A stretch of 64,000 nt of DNA from NCBI GenBank assembly GCA_021153285.1, contig JAGKTT010000001.1, positions 1 through 64,000 on the forward strand, given 5' to 3'. The notes below the pieces were generated by a model. It had not been told where the DNA came from. It worked only from the letters and a program-made list of their open reading frames with translations, and did no database searches. The DNA comes from Bacteroidia bacterium (lineage in GTDB: Bacteria; Bacteroidota; Bacteroidia; Bacteroidales; UBA932). Every line of letters starts with the position of its first letter. Position 1 is the first letter of the stretch. This document shows, in pieces, positions 8,442 to 17,297 of this stretch. The position numbers and the translations under genes are program-made.

Positions 8442-8449
8442 CAAAGATA
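8442..8449 (-). promoter_or_regulatory. -7 element for the GxDLY SGNH hydrolase operon
   Basis: TATCTTTG on the minus strand, 18 nt from the ATG at 8423. No good -33 box. Confidence 0.5.
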
Positions 8450-8504
8450 TTAAAATAACAGCATTCTTAAGGTATTAAAATTAAATAATTTTAATAATAT
8501 TGAT

Positions 8505-8512
8505 TATCTTTG
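8505..8512 (+). promoter_or_regulatory. -7 element for the CE2-like esterase operon
   Basis: TATCTTTG at 8505-8512, 34 nt before the ATG at 8547, downstream of an AT-rich stretch. No clear -33 TTG. Confidence 0.5.
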
Positions 8513-8546
8513 AAGTTTATAACAGAAACTAATAAACTTATCTCAT

Positions 8547-9659
8547 ATGCGTAAATCATTAAGCATTATCCTGACAGTCCTCGCGCTGGCAGTGAGCGCC
8601 GAAGTATCGGCAAAAAAAGCAAAGGAAATCATCGAGACTCCGGCATCTGACGCCCGTATCGAATTTACAGGAAGAACCCTTGTGGAGGGAAATGACGTCA
8701 CCTACGACTGGAGCGGCGTCTATTTCAGAGTGAAATTCAGCGGTCCTTATCTGGCAATGAAATGCTCGGACACCAAGAACAGCTGGTTCAATCTATGGAT
8801 CGACAAGGAGATGTGCCCTGAAGCAGACAGAAAATTCCTTGTGGCCGCGAAAGATACAGTCATCGTTCTGGCAGAGGGACTTGGAAAGGGAGAGCACGAG
8901 GTGATTCTCCAGAAGAGGACCGAAGGAGAGCAGGGACGCTTCACAGTACATTCATTCCTCAGCGAAGGCGAAATCCTTCAGGCAGCCGGCCGCAGAGAAA
9001 GACATATCGAGTTCATCGGTGATTCATATACCTGCGGATACGGTACCGAAAGCGGGGATAAGGATGATCCGTTCCTTGCTGAAACAGAAAATTGCAACCT
9101 TACATATGCAGCCATCACATCACGTTATTTCGGAGCTGACTTCAACCTTGTAAGCCACTCCGGACAGGGTATAGCAAGAAACTATGATGACTACGGACAA
9201 GGATACAATATGCCTGACAGATATAGCCAGACATTTGACGAATCAAAGGAAACACTCTGGAATGCGAAAGAAGCATCATACACTCCGGACGTAGTGGTAA
9301 TATATCTCTGTACCAATGACTTCTCTACTGCAAGACAGCCGCACGAAGAGATTTTCGCAGGCCGCTACATCGAGCTGCTGAATAAGGTAAAGGCTAATTA
9401 CGGCGAGGAGATTCCGATTCTGTGTATGGCATCCAATGTCACTCCGTTCAGCTTTGACTACATCCGCAATGCCTGTATGATGAGCGGACTGAAGAATGTA
9501 TATTGCCTCGGACTTACAAAGGGAGTTCACAACTATGAGGATGACCTGGGAGCAAGCTGGCATCCTAACTATCAGGGCCACATCAAGGTAGCTAGCTGTA
9601 TGATCCCATACATCTCTACACTGACTGGATGGGATATGGAAGAAAAGGCTTATAAGTAA
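8547..9659 (+). CDS. SGNH esterase of the CE2 (acetylxylan esterase-like) type
   Basis: 370 aa with a signal peptide ending near AEVSA. The N-terminal jelly-roll domain (residues ~30-145: IEFTGRT, GVYFRVKFSG, WFNLWID) followed by an SGNH domain with FIGDSYTCGYG (Ser160), YLCTNDFS and SWHPNYQGH is the architecture of CE2 family deacetylases. The expected role is removing O-acetyl groups from a polysaccharide in the periplasm or at the cell surface. First gene of a plus-strand operon with the metallophosphoesterase (14 nt gap) and the DUF5009 protein. Confidence 0.88.
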   Translation: MRKSLSIILTVLALAVSAEVSAKKAKEIIETPASDARIEFTGRTLVEGNDVTYDWSGVYFRVKFSGPYLAMKCSDTKNSWFNLWIDKEMCPEADRKFLVAAKDTVIVLAEGLGKGEHEVILQKRTEGEQGRFTVHSFLSEGEILQAAGRRERHIEFIGDSYTCGYGTESGDKDDPFLAETENCNLTYAAITSRYFGADFNLVSHSGQGIARNYDDYGQGYNMPDRYSQTFDESKETLWNAKEASYTPDVVVIYLCTNDFSTARQPHEEIFAGRYIELLNKVKANYGEEIPILCMASNVTPFSFDYIRNACMMSGLKNVYCLGLTKGVHNYEDDLGASWHPNYQGHIKVASCMIPYISTLTGWDMEEKAYK

Positions 9660-9673
9660 GATTCAGACCGGAT

Positions 9674-11092
9674 ATGTTGAGAAAAGCATTTACACTGATT
9701 CTTGTTGCAGCAGCTGCAACAAGCCTACACGCCAAGAACATCAAAGGAAGCGTACGTGACACCGAAGGCAAAGGCATTGCGGGAGTCGTCGTTTCTGACG
9801 GCATCAACACCGTTGTCACCGATGCGAAGGGACGCTTCAAGATGGATGCGGATGCTGACAGCAGGTTCGTATTCATCAGCACGCCATCGGGATATATTTC
9901 ATCTACATTATCAGGAGAAACCCTCTTCTACAAGGAAATACAGGAAGATATCAAGAAATATGACTTCACCCTGAAGAAGAATGACAAGGACGATACAAAC
10001 CACAATCTCATCGTCATCGCAGACCCTCAGATCAGTGAAAGGAGCGAGCTGCAGGACCTCGCGAAGCAGGCCGACGATATGGCTGAATTTGTAAAGGGAA
10101 TGGACGGAAACTACACCTTCGGTCTATGTCTGGGTGATATAGTGGGATGGGATCACAGCATCTATCCGGAGTATAATGAAATAATGTCGAAGCCCGGCAT
10201 AGATTTCAGATATGTCATCGGAAACCACGATATGACCAATTATGGCCGTTCATTCGAAACTTCAATGAAGAACTACGGCGATATGTACGGTCCCGCTTGG
10301 TATTCATTCAACGTCGGAAAGGTTCACTACATCGTTTTGAACGACAACTTCTACGTCGGACGTGACTACTTCTATATCGGTTATATAGATGAAAGACAGC
10401 TCCAATGGCTGGAAAGAGACCTCTCGTACGTGGAGCCCGGAACAAGGGTAGTAGTTTCACTGCATATCCAGACCACCAATGACAAATCTGACCGCGATGC
10501 CTTTCAGTACGGCATCATCGGAGACAATCTCTGCAACAAACCGGCCTTCTACTCGATGCTCGAGCCGTACAAGACTACAATCCTCTCCGGACACAGCCAT
10601 ACAGCGGACTTCGAGCAGATCAGCGACAACATCTTCGAAATCAATGTTGCAGGTTTCTGCGGAGCGTGGTGGTGCGGAGAAGTATGCATCGACGGTGCAC
10701 CTGCCGGATACAAGGTCTTCGATTTCGACGGAGATGAGATGAAATGGATATACAAGGGCTGCGGACACCCTCTGGACTACCAGATGAAGGTATATGCGGA
10801 CATCGAAGACTACCCTGGCGAAGTGGTGGCAAACATATGGGATTATGATCCGGCGTGGAAGGTGGAATATTTTGAGGATGGGGTGAAGGTCTGCGATATG
10901 ACCCGTTTCAAGGCTCAAGACCCTCTCTCCAAGGAACTCTACAAGGACCCGTCAAGCCTTAAGAGGAGCTGGGTATATGCCGCCCCGACAGAAAATATGT
11001 TCAAGGCTGCGATCTCCGATGGAGCAAAGACGCTTGAAGTCCGCGCGACCGACCGTTTCGGAAGGGTTTACACCAAGACAATAACAAGATAG
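9674..11092 (+). CDS. Calcineurin-like metallophosphoesterase, periplasmic, three-domain
   Basis: 472 aa with a signal peptide (to about residue 20). An N-terminal carboxypeptidase-regulatory-like domain (GSVRDTEGKGIAGVVVSDG) is followed by the catalytic domain with IADPQ (115-119), LGDIVGWD, GNHDM, SLHIQ and GHSHT, i.e. the five metal-binding blocks of calcineurin phosphoesterases. A C-terminal domain of the MetallophosC kind follows from about residue 370. Enzymes of this layout are common in Bacteroidota and presumably hydrolyse a phosphoester or phosphodiester outside the cytoplasm. The next ATG follows after only 4 nt. Confidence 0.9.
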   Translation: MLRKAFTLILVAAAATSLHAKNIKGSVRDTEGKGIAGVVVSDGINTVVTDAKGRFKMDADADSRFVFISTPSGYISSTLSGETLFYKEIQEDIKKYDFTLKKNDKDDTNHNLIVIADPQISERSELQDLAKQADDMAEFVKGMDGNYTFGLCLGDIVGWDHSIYPEYNEIMSKPGIDFRYVIGNHDMTNYGRSFETSMKNYGDMYGPAWYSFNVGKVHYIVLNDNFYVGRDYFYIGYIDERQLQWLERDLSYVEPGTRVVVSLHIQTTNDKSDRDAFQYGIIGDNLCNKPAFYSMLEPYKTTILSGHSHTADFEQISDNIFEINVAGFCGAWWCGEVCIDGAPAGYKVFDFDGDEMKWIYKGCGHPLDYQMKVYADIEDYPGEVVANIWDYDPAWKVEYFEDGVKVCDMTRFKAQDPLSKELYKDPSSLKRSWVYAAPTENMFKAAISDGAKTLEVRATDRFGRVYTKTITR

Positions 11093-11096
11093 ATCA

Positions 11097-12467
11097 ATGA
11101 ACAAGAGAATCATAACCATCGACATTCTGCGAGGAATCACCATCTTTGCAATGATCCTCTGCGCCAATATCGGCTACCAGTCTGATCTTCCTGCCTGGAT
11201 GTTTCACGGTCAGACTCCCCCTCCGACATATGCCTTCAACCCTGACGTACCTGGCATAACCTGGGTGGATCTGGTATTCCCGTTCTTCCTGTTCACAATG
11301 GGAGCGGCATTCCCATTGGCAATGAGAAAGAGACTGGAAAACGGGGCGAGCAGGTGGTCTGTGACCGGAAGCCTGTTCAAGAGGTGGCTGACATTGACCA
11401 TCTTTGCCATCGTGCTTGGAAATGCCTATATGATAGGAAGCTGCACACAGCCTGCCTGGATAAAAGGGATGTTCAGCATAGTACTGTGGGGTGTAATGTT
11501 CCTGTCATTAGTCAGAGTAAAGGATGAAAAGAAGACAAAGCTTCTGAACAATATCGGTATGTTCCTGCTAGTAGCAATGGCTGTGCTTGCAACTGACTGG
11601 CTTGGCCTGAAACTCAGCAGATGGAACAGCGACATCATCATTATGATTCTGGCCAATGTAGCCTTCTTCGGAGGACTTATCTGGATGTTCACGAAAGACA
11701 ATCTCAGACTGCGTTGGCTTGTATTGCTCTTCATAATTGCCTTGAAGGCACTGAGTTCATATACCCCTCAGGTATTGGCTTGGGTGCCATCAATGGACAG
11801 CATAGGATGGTTCTTCAACTGGGGTTTTCTTCAGTATCTCGTAATAGCCGTTGCCGGATCCATTGCGGGAGATATGCTTCAGAAGCATTCACGCACAGAA
11901 TCCAATACAGAGATTGACAGATATCATATTGTTGCAGGCATAATTGCCCTTGCAGCAATGCTCGTGCAACTTTGGGGACTTTTCACCAGACAGATACTTG
12001 CCGACTTCATCATATCAGCTGTACTTGGAGCTGCTTTTGTCGTTCTGACCTGGAGGCGTCGCAATATTGTAAGTAGACTTGGATATTTCGGATTCGCATT
12101 TATGCTTGTCGGTATCATATTTGACCCTATAGACGGAGGCATCACCAAAGACTATTGCAATCTTGCATACCTGCTGACCACTACAGGTATGACAGCTCTT
12201 ACAGGAGCTTTCGTTCTTGTTCTTGAGCTGAAATGGGATATAAAAGGACGTGGCCTGAGCGGATGCGGACAGAATCCGATGCTGGCCTATGGAGTGACCA
12301 ATTTCTTTACAGGGCCGATCCTCGCTATGCTTGGCATCGGTGCCTGGCTGGATACAATAAGTCTCGGATCGCCATTCTGGGGCATAATCCGAGGCCTGGT
12401 ATACACACTGCTTATGGTAGCTGTTACCTGCTTCTTCACTAAGAAGAAACTGTTCTGGAGGAGCTAG
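11097..12467 (+). CDS. DUF5009/HGSNAT-like membrane acyltransferase
   Basis: 456 aa, about 10-11 transmembrane segments. It starts with the family motif IDILRGITIFAMI and continues with PGITWVDLVFPFFLFTMGAA, as in the heparan-alpha-glucosaminide N-acetyltransferase/YeiB-related families. The human relative moves acetyl from cytosolic acetyl-CoA across the membrane to a terminal glucosamine. In Bacteroidota PULs such proteins are thought to acetylate amino sugars from the periplasm. Here it is the last gene of an operon with an esterase and a phosphoesterase, which fits deacylation, dephosphorylation and re-acetylation of a modified glycan; that sequence of steps is inferred. Confidence 0.85.
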   Translation: MNKRIITIDILRGITIFAMILCANIGYQSDLPAWMFHGQTPPPTYAFNPDVPGITWVDLVFPFFLFTMGAAFPLAMRKRLENGASRWSVTGSLFKRWLTLTIFAIVLGNAYMIGSCTQPAWIKGMFSIVLWGVMFLSLVRVKDEKKTKLLNNIGMFLLVAMAVLATDWLGLKLSRWNSDIIIMILANVAFFGGLIWMFTKDNLRLRWLVLLFIIALKALSSYTPQVLAWVPSMDSIGWFFNWGFLQYLVIAVAGSIAGDMLQKHSRTESNTEIDRYHIVAGIIALAAMLVQLWGLFTRQILADFIISAVLGAAFVVLTWRRRNIVSRLGYFGFAFMLVGIIFDPIDGGITKDYCNLAYLLTTTGMTALTGAFVLVLELKWDIKGRGLSGCGQNPMLAYGVTNFFTGPILAMLGIGAWLDTISLGSPFWGIIRGLVYTLLMVAVTCFFTKKKLFWRS

Positions 12468-12501
12468 GTCATTCCAGACCAGTATCGAAATGGCACTTAA
12501 T

Positions 12502-12542
12502 AATCCTTGCAAAAGAATCGTGTGATTTTTTTTGCAAGGATT
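12502..12542 (+). terminator. Inverted repeat/terminator after the DUF5009 gene
   Basis: AATCCTTGCAAAA (12502-12514) and its perfect complement TTTTGCAAGGATT (12530-12542) with a T-tract entering the right arm. It ends the CE2-metallophosphoesterase-DUF5009 operon. Confidence 0.6.
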
Positions 12543-12571
12543 GTTGTTGTACAGCCGGATAGCCGTTTCAG

Positions 12572-12961
12572 TCAGAACTCGCTTATTTCAAGGCAGTCAT
12601 AACTGTATATCTTAGCATAAGCGACACCGTCGGTCCCCATATAAGGAAAAGCGTGTTCCCACGGTCACAAAATCAGTTCAAAAATGACTAAAACAGGAGT
12701 GTAGGTACCTGGAAATCAAAGAAAAGGCACCGACGCTTCAATTACATTGCACCGCAGTCTGCAAATAATGTACTTGACCACAAGTACAAAACAGGCAGTG
12801 CAGCCCTTGATCTGAGCGGCAAAGACTGCTTTGAGCTGCCGGATTCAGTATATTTTTCCAGCGGTGCGTCCTAATATGTCTTACACTGGTAGCATCTGGA
12901 CATCAATGATGACCATTATGGTGTAAACAAGTATATCATTCCCTTATATTATCGATTCTTG
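12572..12961. pseudogene. Decayed coding fragments in the 566-bp gap
   Basis: The gap 12468-13033 holds no intact gene. On the plus strand, 12692-12874 is open for 60 codons and contains KYKTGSAALDLSGKDCFELP, which resembles the start of a LamG/concanavalin-A-like domain (the xALxLxGxDxxELPDS pattern). After its stop, another frame at 12884-12961 reads HW*HLDINDDHYGVNKYI before stopping. On the minus strand, 12664-12572 reads WEHAFPYMGTDGVAYAKIYS to a stop. I read these as remnants of one or two dead secreted-protein genes. The rest of the gap is the two terminators and nothing recognisable. Confidence 0.35.
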
Positions 12962-12990
12962 TCAGGTTAGAGATTCCTTGCCAGTTCGGA

Positions 12991-13027
12991 ATAAAAGAAA
13001 AGGGACCAAGCTATGAACTTAGTCCCT
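12991..13027 (-). terminator. Intrinsic terminator after the 2-epimerase gene
   Basis: Minus strand: stem AGGGACTAAG / CTTGGTCCCT (13027-13018 with 13010-13001, one G-U), loop of 7, then a T-rich tail (13000-12991). It lies just past the stop codon of the 2-epimerase. Confidence 0.75.
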
Positions 13028-13033
13028 GATACA

Positions 13034-14197
13034 TTAAAGTGTCTCCAGAATCTGCCAGATCTGATAAAGGCCTCTTGGAACGTGGAAGCAGCCCTTCCAC
13101 TTTCCACCCTTGAGGGTAAGGAGGACTTCACCACGACGGTTAAGATAGCCGTACCACTCAGGATACTCCTGATCCTTGAAGTGAGTCCACATATAGTCGT
13201 GGATCTTCTGGAACCACTCGAGGCACTGCTCGTTGCCTGTAAGCTGGTAACCCTTGATGAAGCATATCGCAGACTCAAGGTGTACCCACCAGAGCTTCTG
13301 GTCCCACTCGAGTTTCTGCATCGGAGCACCCTTGATATCCTTGAAATAGAAGATTCCGCCGTATTCCTTGTCCCAACCGAACTCGACCACGCTGAGAGCG
13401 ATCTCCACACACTTGTCGATAAGAGCCTTGTCGTTTCTGCGGATACCGAGGTTCATCATAAACCAAAGCGCTTCAAGGTCGTGACCAGGATTGATCTCGC
13501 GGCCTTCAAAGCAGTCTATAGGGGTTCCGTCAGGAGATACGTTCTCAAGCATCACTCCATACTCAGGATGATAGAAAACATTGAGAATCTCGCTGAGACA
13601 TTCGTCGATAGTCTGGTCAAGCATAGTCTTGTCAGGAAGAATATTCTCCACTTCAAGAGCCATATTGCAGATGATCATAGGGAGTGCGAAACCCTTCATC
13701 GGACGTGTTCCTGGATATGATTTCTCCCAACGTCCCTTAGGATCATTACGACGGTCAAGAATTCTCTGGAATGTCTTCAGAGCAATCTCCTTATATTCCT
13801 CGCTGCCTGTCGCCTCAGCAAGCTGGGCGAAAGCCATACACGCAAATGTATTTGAGAAGATATTATAAGGCTGAATGATAGGAGCTCCCTCACGGGTTAC
13901 CGAGAAATAGAAGTCATAGTTACCGTCGTGCGCGTACTTCTTCAGGAACTCTGCTCCCTGGATAGCGCAATCAAGCCACTCCTGCTTTTTCTCCACCTTA
14001 TTGTAGAGCATAGCAAACATCCAGACCTCACGGCCCTGAAGCCACACAAACTTATCTGTGTCGAACACACTTCCGTCACGATCAAGACAGCTGAAATATC
14101 CGCCGTACTCAAGGTCCTGCGATTTCTCAAGCCAGAAAGGAAGGACGTTGTCCAAAAGTTCGCTCTTATATTGAGCGGCAAGTTTCTTAAAATCCAT
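13034..14197 (-). CDS. N-acylglucosamine 2-epimerase family protein (AGE)
   Basis: 387 aa, the usual size of AGE/RenBP (alpha/alpha)6-barrel isomerases. Characteristic segments include WLQGREVWMFAMLYN, GMAFAQLAEATGS-like helices, INPGHDLEALWFMMN and WDKEYGGIFYF. It has no signal peptide, so it is cytoplasmic. The family interconverts GlcNAc/ManNAc or, in cellobiose 2-epimerase relatives, Glc/Man ends of disaccharides; the sequence alone does not settle which. It is the last gene of the PUL strand but separated from the BACON lipoprotein gene by a strong terminator, so it may be expressed by partial read-through. Confidence 0.88.
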   Translation of the reverse strand: MDFKKLAAQYKSELLDNVLPFWLEKSQDLEYGGYFSCLDRDGSVFDTDKFVWLQGREVWMFAMLYNKVEKKQEWLDCAIQGAEFLKKYAHDGNYDFYFSVTREGAPIIQPYNIFSNTFACMAFAQLAEATGSEEYKEIALKTFQRILDRRNDPKGRWEKSYPGTRPMKGFALPMIICNMALEVENILPDKTMLDQTIDECLSEILNVFYHPEYGVMLENVSPDGTPIDCFEGREINPGHDLEALWFMMNLGIRRNDKALIDKCVEIALSVVEFGWDKEYGGIFYFKDIKGAPMQKLEWDQKLWWVHLESAICFIKGYQLTGNEQCLEWFQKIHDYMWTHFKDQEYPEWYGYLNRRGEVLLTLKGGKWKGCFHVPRGLYQIWQILETL

Positions 14198-14224
14198 TGT
14201 AATGATCGGTTTTAGTTTTAATTG

Positions 14225-14256
14225 AAAAAGCAGCCGGGAACCGGTGTCCCGGCTGC
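14225..14256 (-). terminator. Strong intrinsic terminator between PUL operon and 2-epimerase
   Basis: Minus strand: perfect 10-bp GC-rich stem GCAGCCGGGA / TCCCGGCTGC (arms at 14247-14256 and 14230-14239), 7-nt loop, then TTTTTC. Only 27 nt separate it from the next start codon at 14197, too few for a normal promoter. Confidence 0.8.
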
Positions 14257-14269
14257 AAATTTATAAAAA

Positions 14270-15808
14270 TTACTCAAGTGGGAAGAGATACTTCTCAACT
14301 GTATCCATCCAAGAGTCAACAACGTAAGCTGCGAGCTTGCCGTCCTCACCCTTGATGTAGATGTCTGAGTAAGTGAGACCACCTGCGTTTACAGTGTAGA
14401 AGTTCATCTGGATCTTGAATACCTCCTTAACTGCAGTAAGATCAGTTACATCGAGAACGATGATGTCAGTGTAGTCGTAGTCGAAGTGGCAGCTTGCAGT
14501 CATAGCAAGATACTTCTTACCGTTAACCTCAGCTGTAGAAATACAGTTGTAGTTCTCCATCCACGTTGAACCAGTTACATAAACCTCTGACCAAGCCTCA
14601 CCGTTGAAGTAGTTGAGGTTGTATGTCGAACCGTAAGTGATAGCGAAGAAACCGTCAGCGATAGCTGCGCCTGCAGGAGCAACAACACCTGTAGAAGCAT
14701 CCCAAGAACCGTCGTGGAGGTCGCCGTATACTGGCTCACCTACTACGCCACCCTTAACTTCCCAAGCTGCATAGTGACCTGTACCAACGCAGATGTAAGC
14801 CATAATGAGAGCGTCACCGTTGATGTCACCCTTCACGCGGAAGTTACCCATCTCAGTGCACCAGTAGTTAGCTGAGTTGTAGTCAACGAGTGGAGTGTAA
14901 GTACCGTCAGCAGCAACCTTGTAAAGCTGGAGCTGTCCGCAAGTACCGTCAGAAACCACGCGGTCTGGACCTGAAACCATAAGGTTGCCAGCGTCGTCAA
15001 CGTGAACACCACCTGCAACGAATCCCTCTGGAAGAGCGACCTTAGTTGCGCCAGCGCCTGTAGCAGCGTCAGCAGCGAAAAGCTCACCGTTAGCTGTGAA
15101 GTAAACCTTGTCACCAGCAACAGCAACACCTACGCGACCTGCACCTGCACCAAGCTCAGTAAGTGAGTTAGTCCAAGAGATTGGGCTCCAAGCCTCCTGA
15201 GTGATAGTTACAATCATAACAACGCCAAGCTCGCTGTATACTGTTACAGTAGCACTTCTTGCTGGAGCGTTAACCTCCTGCTCAGCAACTGTGAAAGTAA
15301 GCTTGTCAGTTGTGTAAGCCTTAGTCTCGACGAGCCAGTCAGCAGAAACCTCGTAAGTGTAAGCCACGTTGTGACCAACCTCGATCTCAACTGAACCACC
15401 CTTGAACGATACAGTGTAAGCAGCGTCAGCGTTTACGTCGATAGCGTTCTTCTGGAGCTGAACTACAGGAACTACGATAGTCTCAAGACCCTCAACGTTA
15501 ATCTCGAGAGTTGCAGTACGGTTCTCCTTAGCTGTGTTAGCTGTAGCAGTGAACTTGATAGAAGCCTCACCAGCCTCACCCTTCTTAGGAGAGATTGAGA
15601 GCCACTCGACCACGTTCTCACCCTTAACCTCAGCTGTCCAAGCTGCGTTTGCAGTGAAGTTGAAGGTAACAGGCTCTGCGAGCTCGTCAGTACCAGCTGT
15701 AGGGATAGTAACCTCTACTGGAGCGAAGTCAACATGAGGAACGAACTCCTCCTTGTTGCAAGAGATAACAGCAGCTGCTGCCATCAGGAATAATGCGATT
15801 TTTTTCAT
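14270..15808 (-). CDS. BACON-domain surface lipoprotein of the PUL
   Basis: 512 aa. Lipobox AVISC (Cys17) after a short signal peptide. Two BACON-like beta-sandwich domains follow (about residues 28-120 and 122-210; NFTANAAWTAEVKGENVVEW, then SADWLVETKAY), each ending in a QLQKN or ITQEA strand. The C-terminal half (215-512) looks like a beta-propeller: repeated short strands such as DKVYFTANGELFAADAATG. It resembles SusE/SusF-position surface glycan-binding proteins, so its likely role is holding the glycan at the cell surface. Codon use is strongly biased, pointing to high expression. Last gene before the terminator. Confidence 0.8.
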   Translation of the reverse strand: MKKIALFLMAAAAVISCNKEEFVPHVDFAPVEVTIPTAGTDELAEPVTFNFTANAAWTAEVKGENVVEWLSISPKKGEAGEASIKFTATANTAKENRTATLEINVEGLETIVVPVVQLQKNAIDVNADAAYTVSFKGGSVEIEVGHNVAYTYEVSADWLVETKAYTTDKLTFTVAEQEVNAPARSATVTVYSELGVVMIVTITQEAWSPISWTNSLTELGAGAGRVGVAVAGDKVYFTANGELFAADAATGAGATKVALPEGFVAGGVHVDDAGNLMVSGPDRVVSDGTCGQLQLYKVAADGTYTPLVDYNSANYWCTEMGNFRVKGDINGDALIMAYICVGTGHYAAWEVKGGVVGEPVYGDLHDGSWDASTGVVAPAGAAIADGFFAITYGSTYNLNYFNGEAWSEVYVTGSTWMENYNCISTAEVNGKKYLAMTASCHFDYDYTDIIVLDVTDLTAVKEVFKIQMNFYTVNAGGLTYSDIYIKGEDGKLAAYVVDSWMDTVEKYLFPLE

Positions 15809-15840
15809 AATGAAAATTAATAATGGTTAGTAAAAAAAGT

Positions 15841-17292
15841 TTATAATGTTTCCAAATATTGATCGAAAGCGTTCTTTATGTCTGACCAGTAGTCATACAT
15901 CTTGATATGGCAGAGGTCGAAGAAGAACATTCCCTCAGACGAAGCGTTGATGCAAGCATCGACGATGTCCGGCATAAGTTTGCCCTGTCCTCCATTCTCG
16001 AAGCCTGTAGAGTTTCCGATATCCGGACCGCCGATAAACGGAACATCTCCGGCAAAAATTGTCTGCGCACGCTTGCAGAAGCCCTGCATCGTCCACTCGC
16101 TGTTTCCGTAGATGGACTTGGTCGATGCGTATGCTCCGATGATCATAAGGTCGCAGTGGTCAGCATAACCGTACTGGCTGTACTCAGGAGTTGCCCAGCT
16201 GTAGGCGCTCTTTGCACTGTAGTTCGGGCTTGCCCAGTTCACGCCTGACATATAGTAGCTGCTGTACCACGCTCCCACGTATGCTCCGAAGCGGACATCA
16301 GGATTAACTGAATGAACCCTGTCTGAAGCCTTCTCCATAAAATCATGGATCATTTTAGCGCGGAAGGTCATCCAGCTGCGCTGCATTTCGGTCACATAGT
16401 TCTCAAGGCTTCCCTGACCAGGAGAGAAGATGTCATCCGGCCAATTGGTAACCTTCTTGCCGATATACTCCTCGAACTTCTTGCGTGAAACCTCAGAGAA
16501 ATCACTCTTGAGGTCGTTGTCGTCGTAGCGGCAACGGTCAAGGATGATACCCTTGACATCGTAAGATGCGAGATCCTCAAGGATTCCTAGAAGATACTCC
16601 ACAACCTCATCGTTTGCTGGATTGAGGAACTTTGTGCCAGCTCCCATATCCATGCAGTTCACAAGACCGTCCTGTGTATTTACTACAGAAGCCCAATCAC
16701 GGCTGATCGAACCGTCGAAAAGAGGTCCATTCGATCCCAGACCGTAAGGACACTCCTTACCGCCGACCATAGTGTTGATTGCGGCATAAACGTCCAATCC
16801 GACTTCCTTTCCTACATTGATGAATTCCTGTAGATAGTCAAAGTTCTCAGTACGCTCAAGCCATACGTATGCACCTGGAATCCAAGCATCGACCTTATCA
16901 AGAGGCTTCTCTACGTCAGAGTTGAAAAGAAGTCCTCCGGTTGTAGGGCGCACTTCCACAATGACACCAGTAAAGCCAGTCTCCTTGATGCGGGCCATAT
17001 CAGCGGCAATGTTAGCCTTGCTGTTGGCATAATCACCGAAATTTGCGGCTGCATCGATCCACACCAGACGTGCCTTTCCAACCTTTTCAGGCTCTGGCTG
17101 CTGGCCCTGGTTCGGATCATCAGGGTTCGTACCAGGATTATCAGGATTATCCGGTGTATCCGGCTGATCAGGCTTGGCATCCGGTTCCTTGATCTCACCC
17201 CATTCAGGATTCCACAGGATATCTTCCGGCTCACTGCAGGCACAGAAGCTAAGCAATGAAACCGCCAATAATATATTTCTTAAAGTTCTCAT
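15841..17292 (-). CDS. GHL10-like glycoside hydrolase lipoprotein
   Basis: 483 aa. Lipobox SFCAC (Cys19), then a flexible linker rich in Asp, Pro and Asn (residues ~33-70), then a TIM-barrel domain of the PF02638 (GHL10) group: VWIDAAANFGDY, TGFTGVIVEVRPTTGG, DVYAAINTMVGG, and the central VKGIILDRCRYDD where the family has DGIHxDxxRY. E. coli DigH, a GHL10 member, cleaves denuded peptidoglycan glycan strands. The linker suggests a surface-exposed enzyme. It is a diverged paralogue of the protein at 25022-26347 in the same operon (shared GAWYSSYYMSGVNWAS versus GAWYPTYWQLGVNWAS). Confidence 0.82.
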   Translation of the reverse strand: MRTLRNILLAVSLLSFCACSEPEDILWNPEWGEIKEPDAKPDQPDTPDNPDNPGTNPDDPNQGQQPEPEKVGKARLVWIDAAANFGDYANSKANIAADMARIKETGFTGVIVEVRPTTGGLLFNSDVEKPLDKVDAWIPGAYVWLERTENFDYLQEFINVGKEVGLDVYAAINTMVGGKECPYGLGSNGPLFDGSISRDWASVVNTQDGLVNCMDMGAGTKFLNPANDEVVEYLLGILEDLASYDVKGIILDRCRYDDNDLKSDFSEVSRKKFEEYIGKKVTNWPDDIFSPGQGSLENYVTEMQRSWMTFRAKMIHDFMEKASDRVHSVNPDVRFGAYVGAWYSSYYMSGVNWASPNYSAKSAYSWATPEYSQYGYADHCDLMIIGAYASTKSIYGNSEWTMQGFCKRAQTIFAGDVPFIGGPDIGNSTGFENGGQGKLMPDIVDACINASSEGMFFFDLCHIKMYDYWSDIKNAFDQYLETL

Positions 17293-17297
17293 CTGAA

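Noticed and set aside
13013..13720. 235-codon plus-strand frame opposite the 2-epimerase
   Set aside because: Starts within the terminator and reads the antisense of a well-conserved enzyme.
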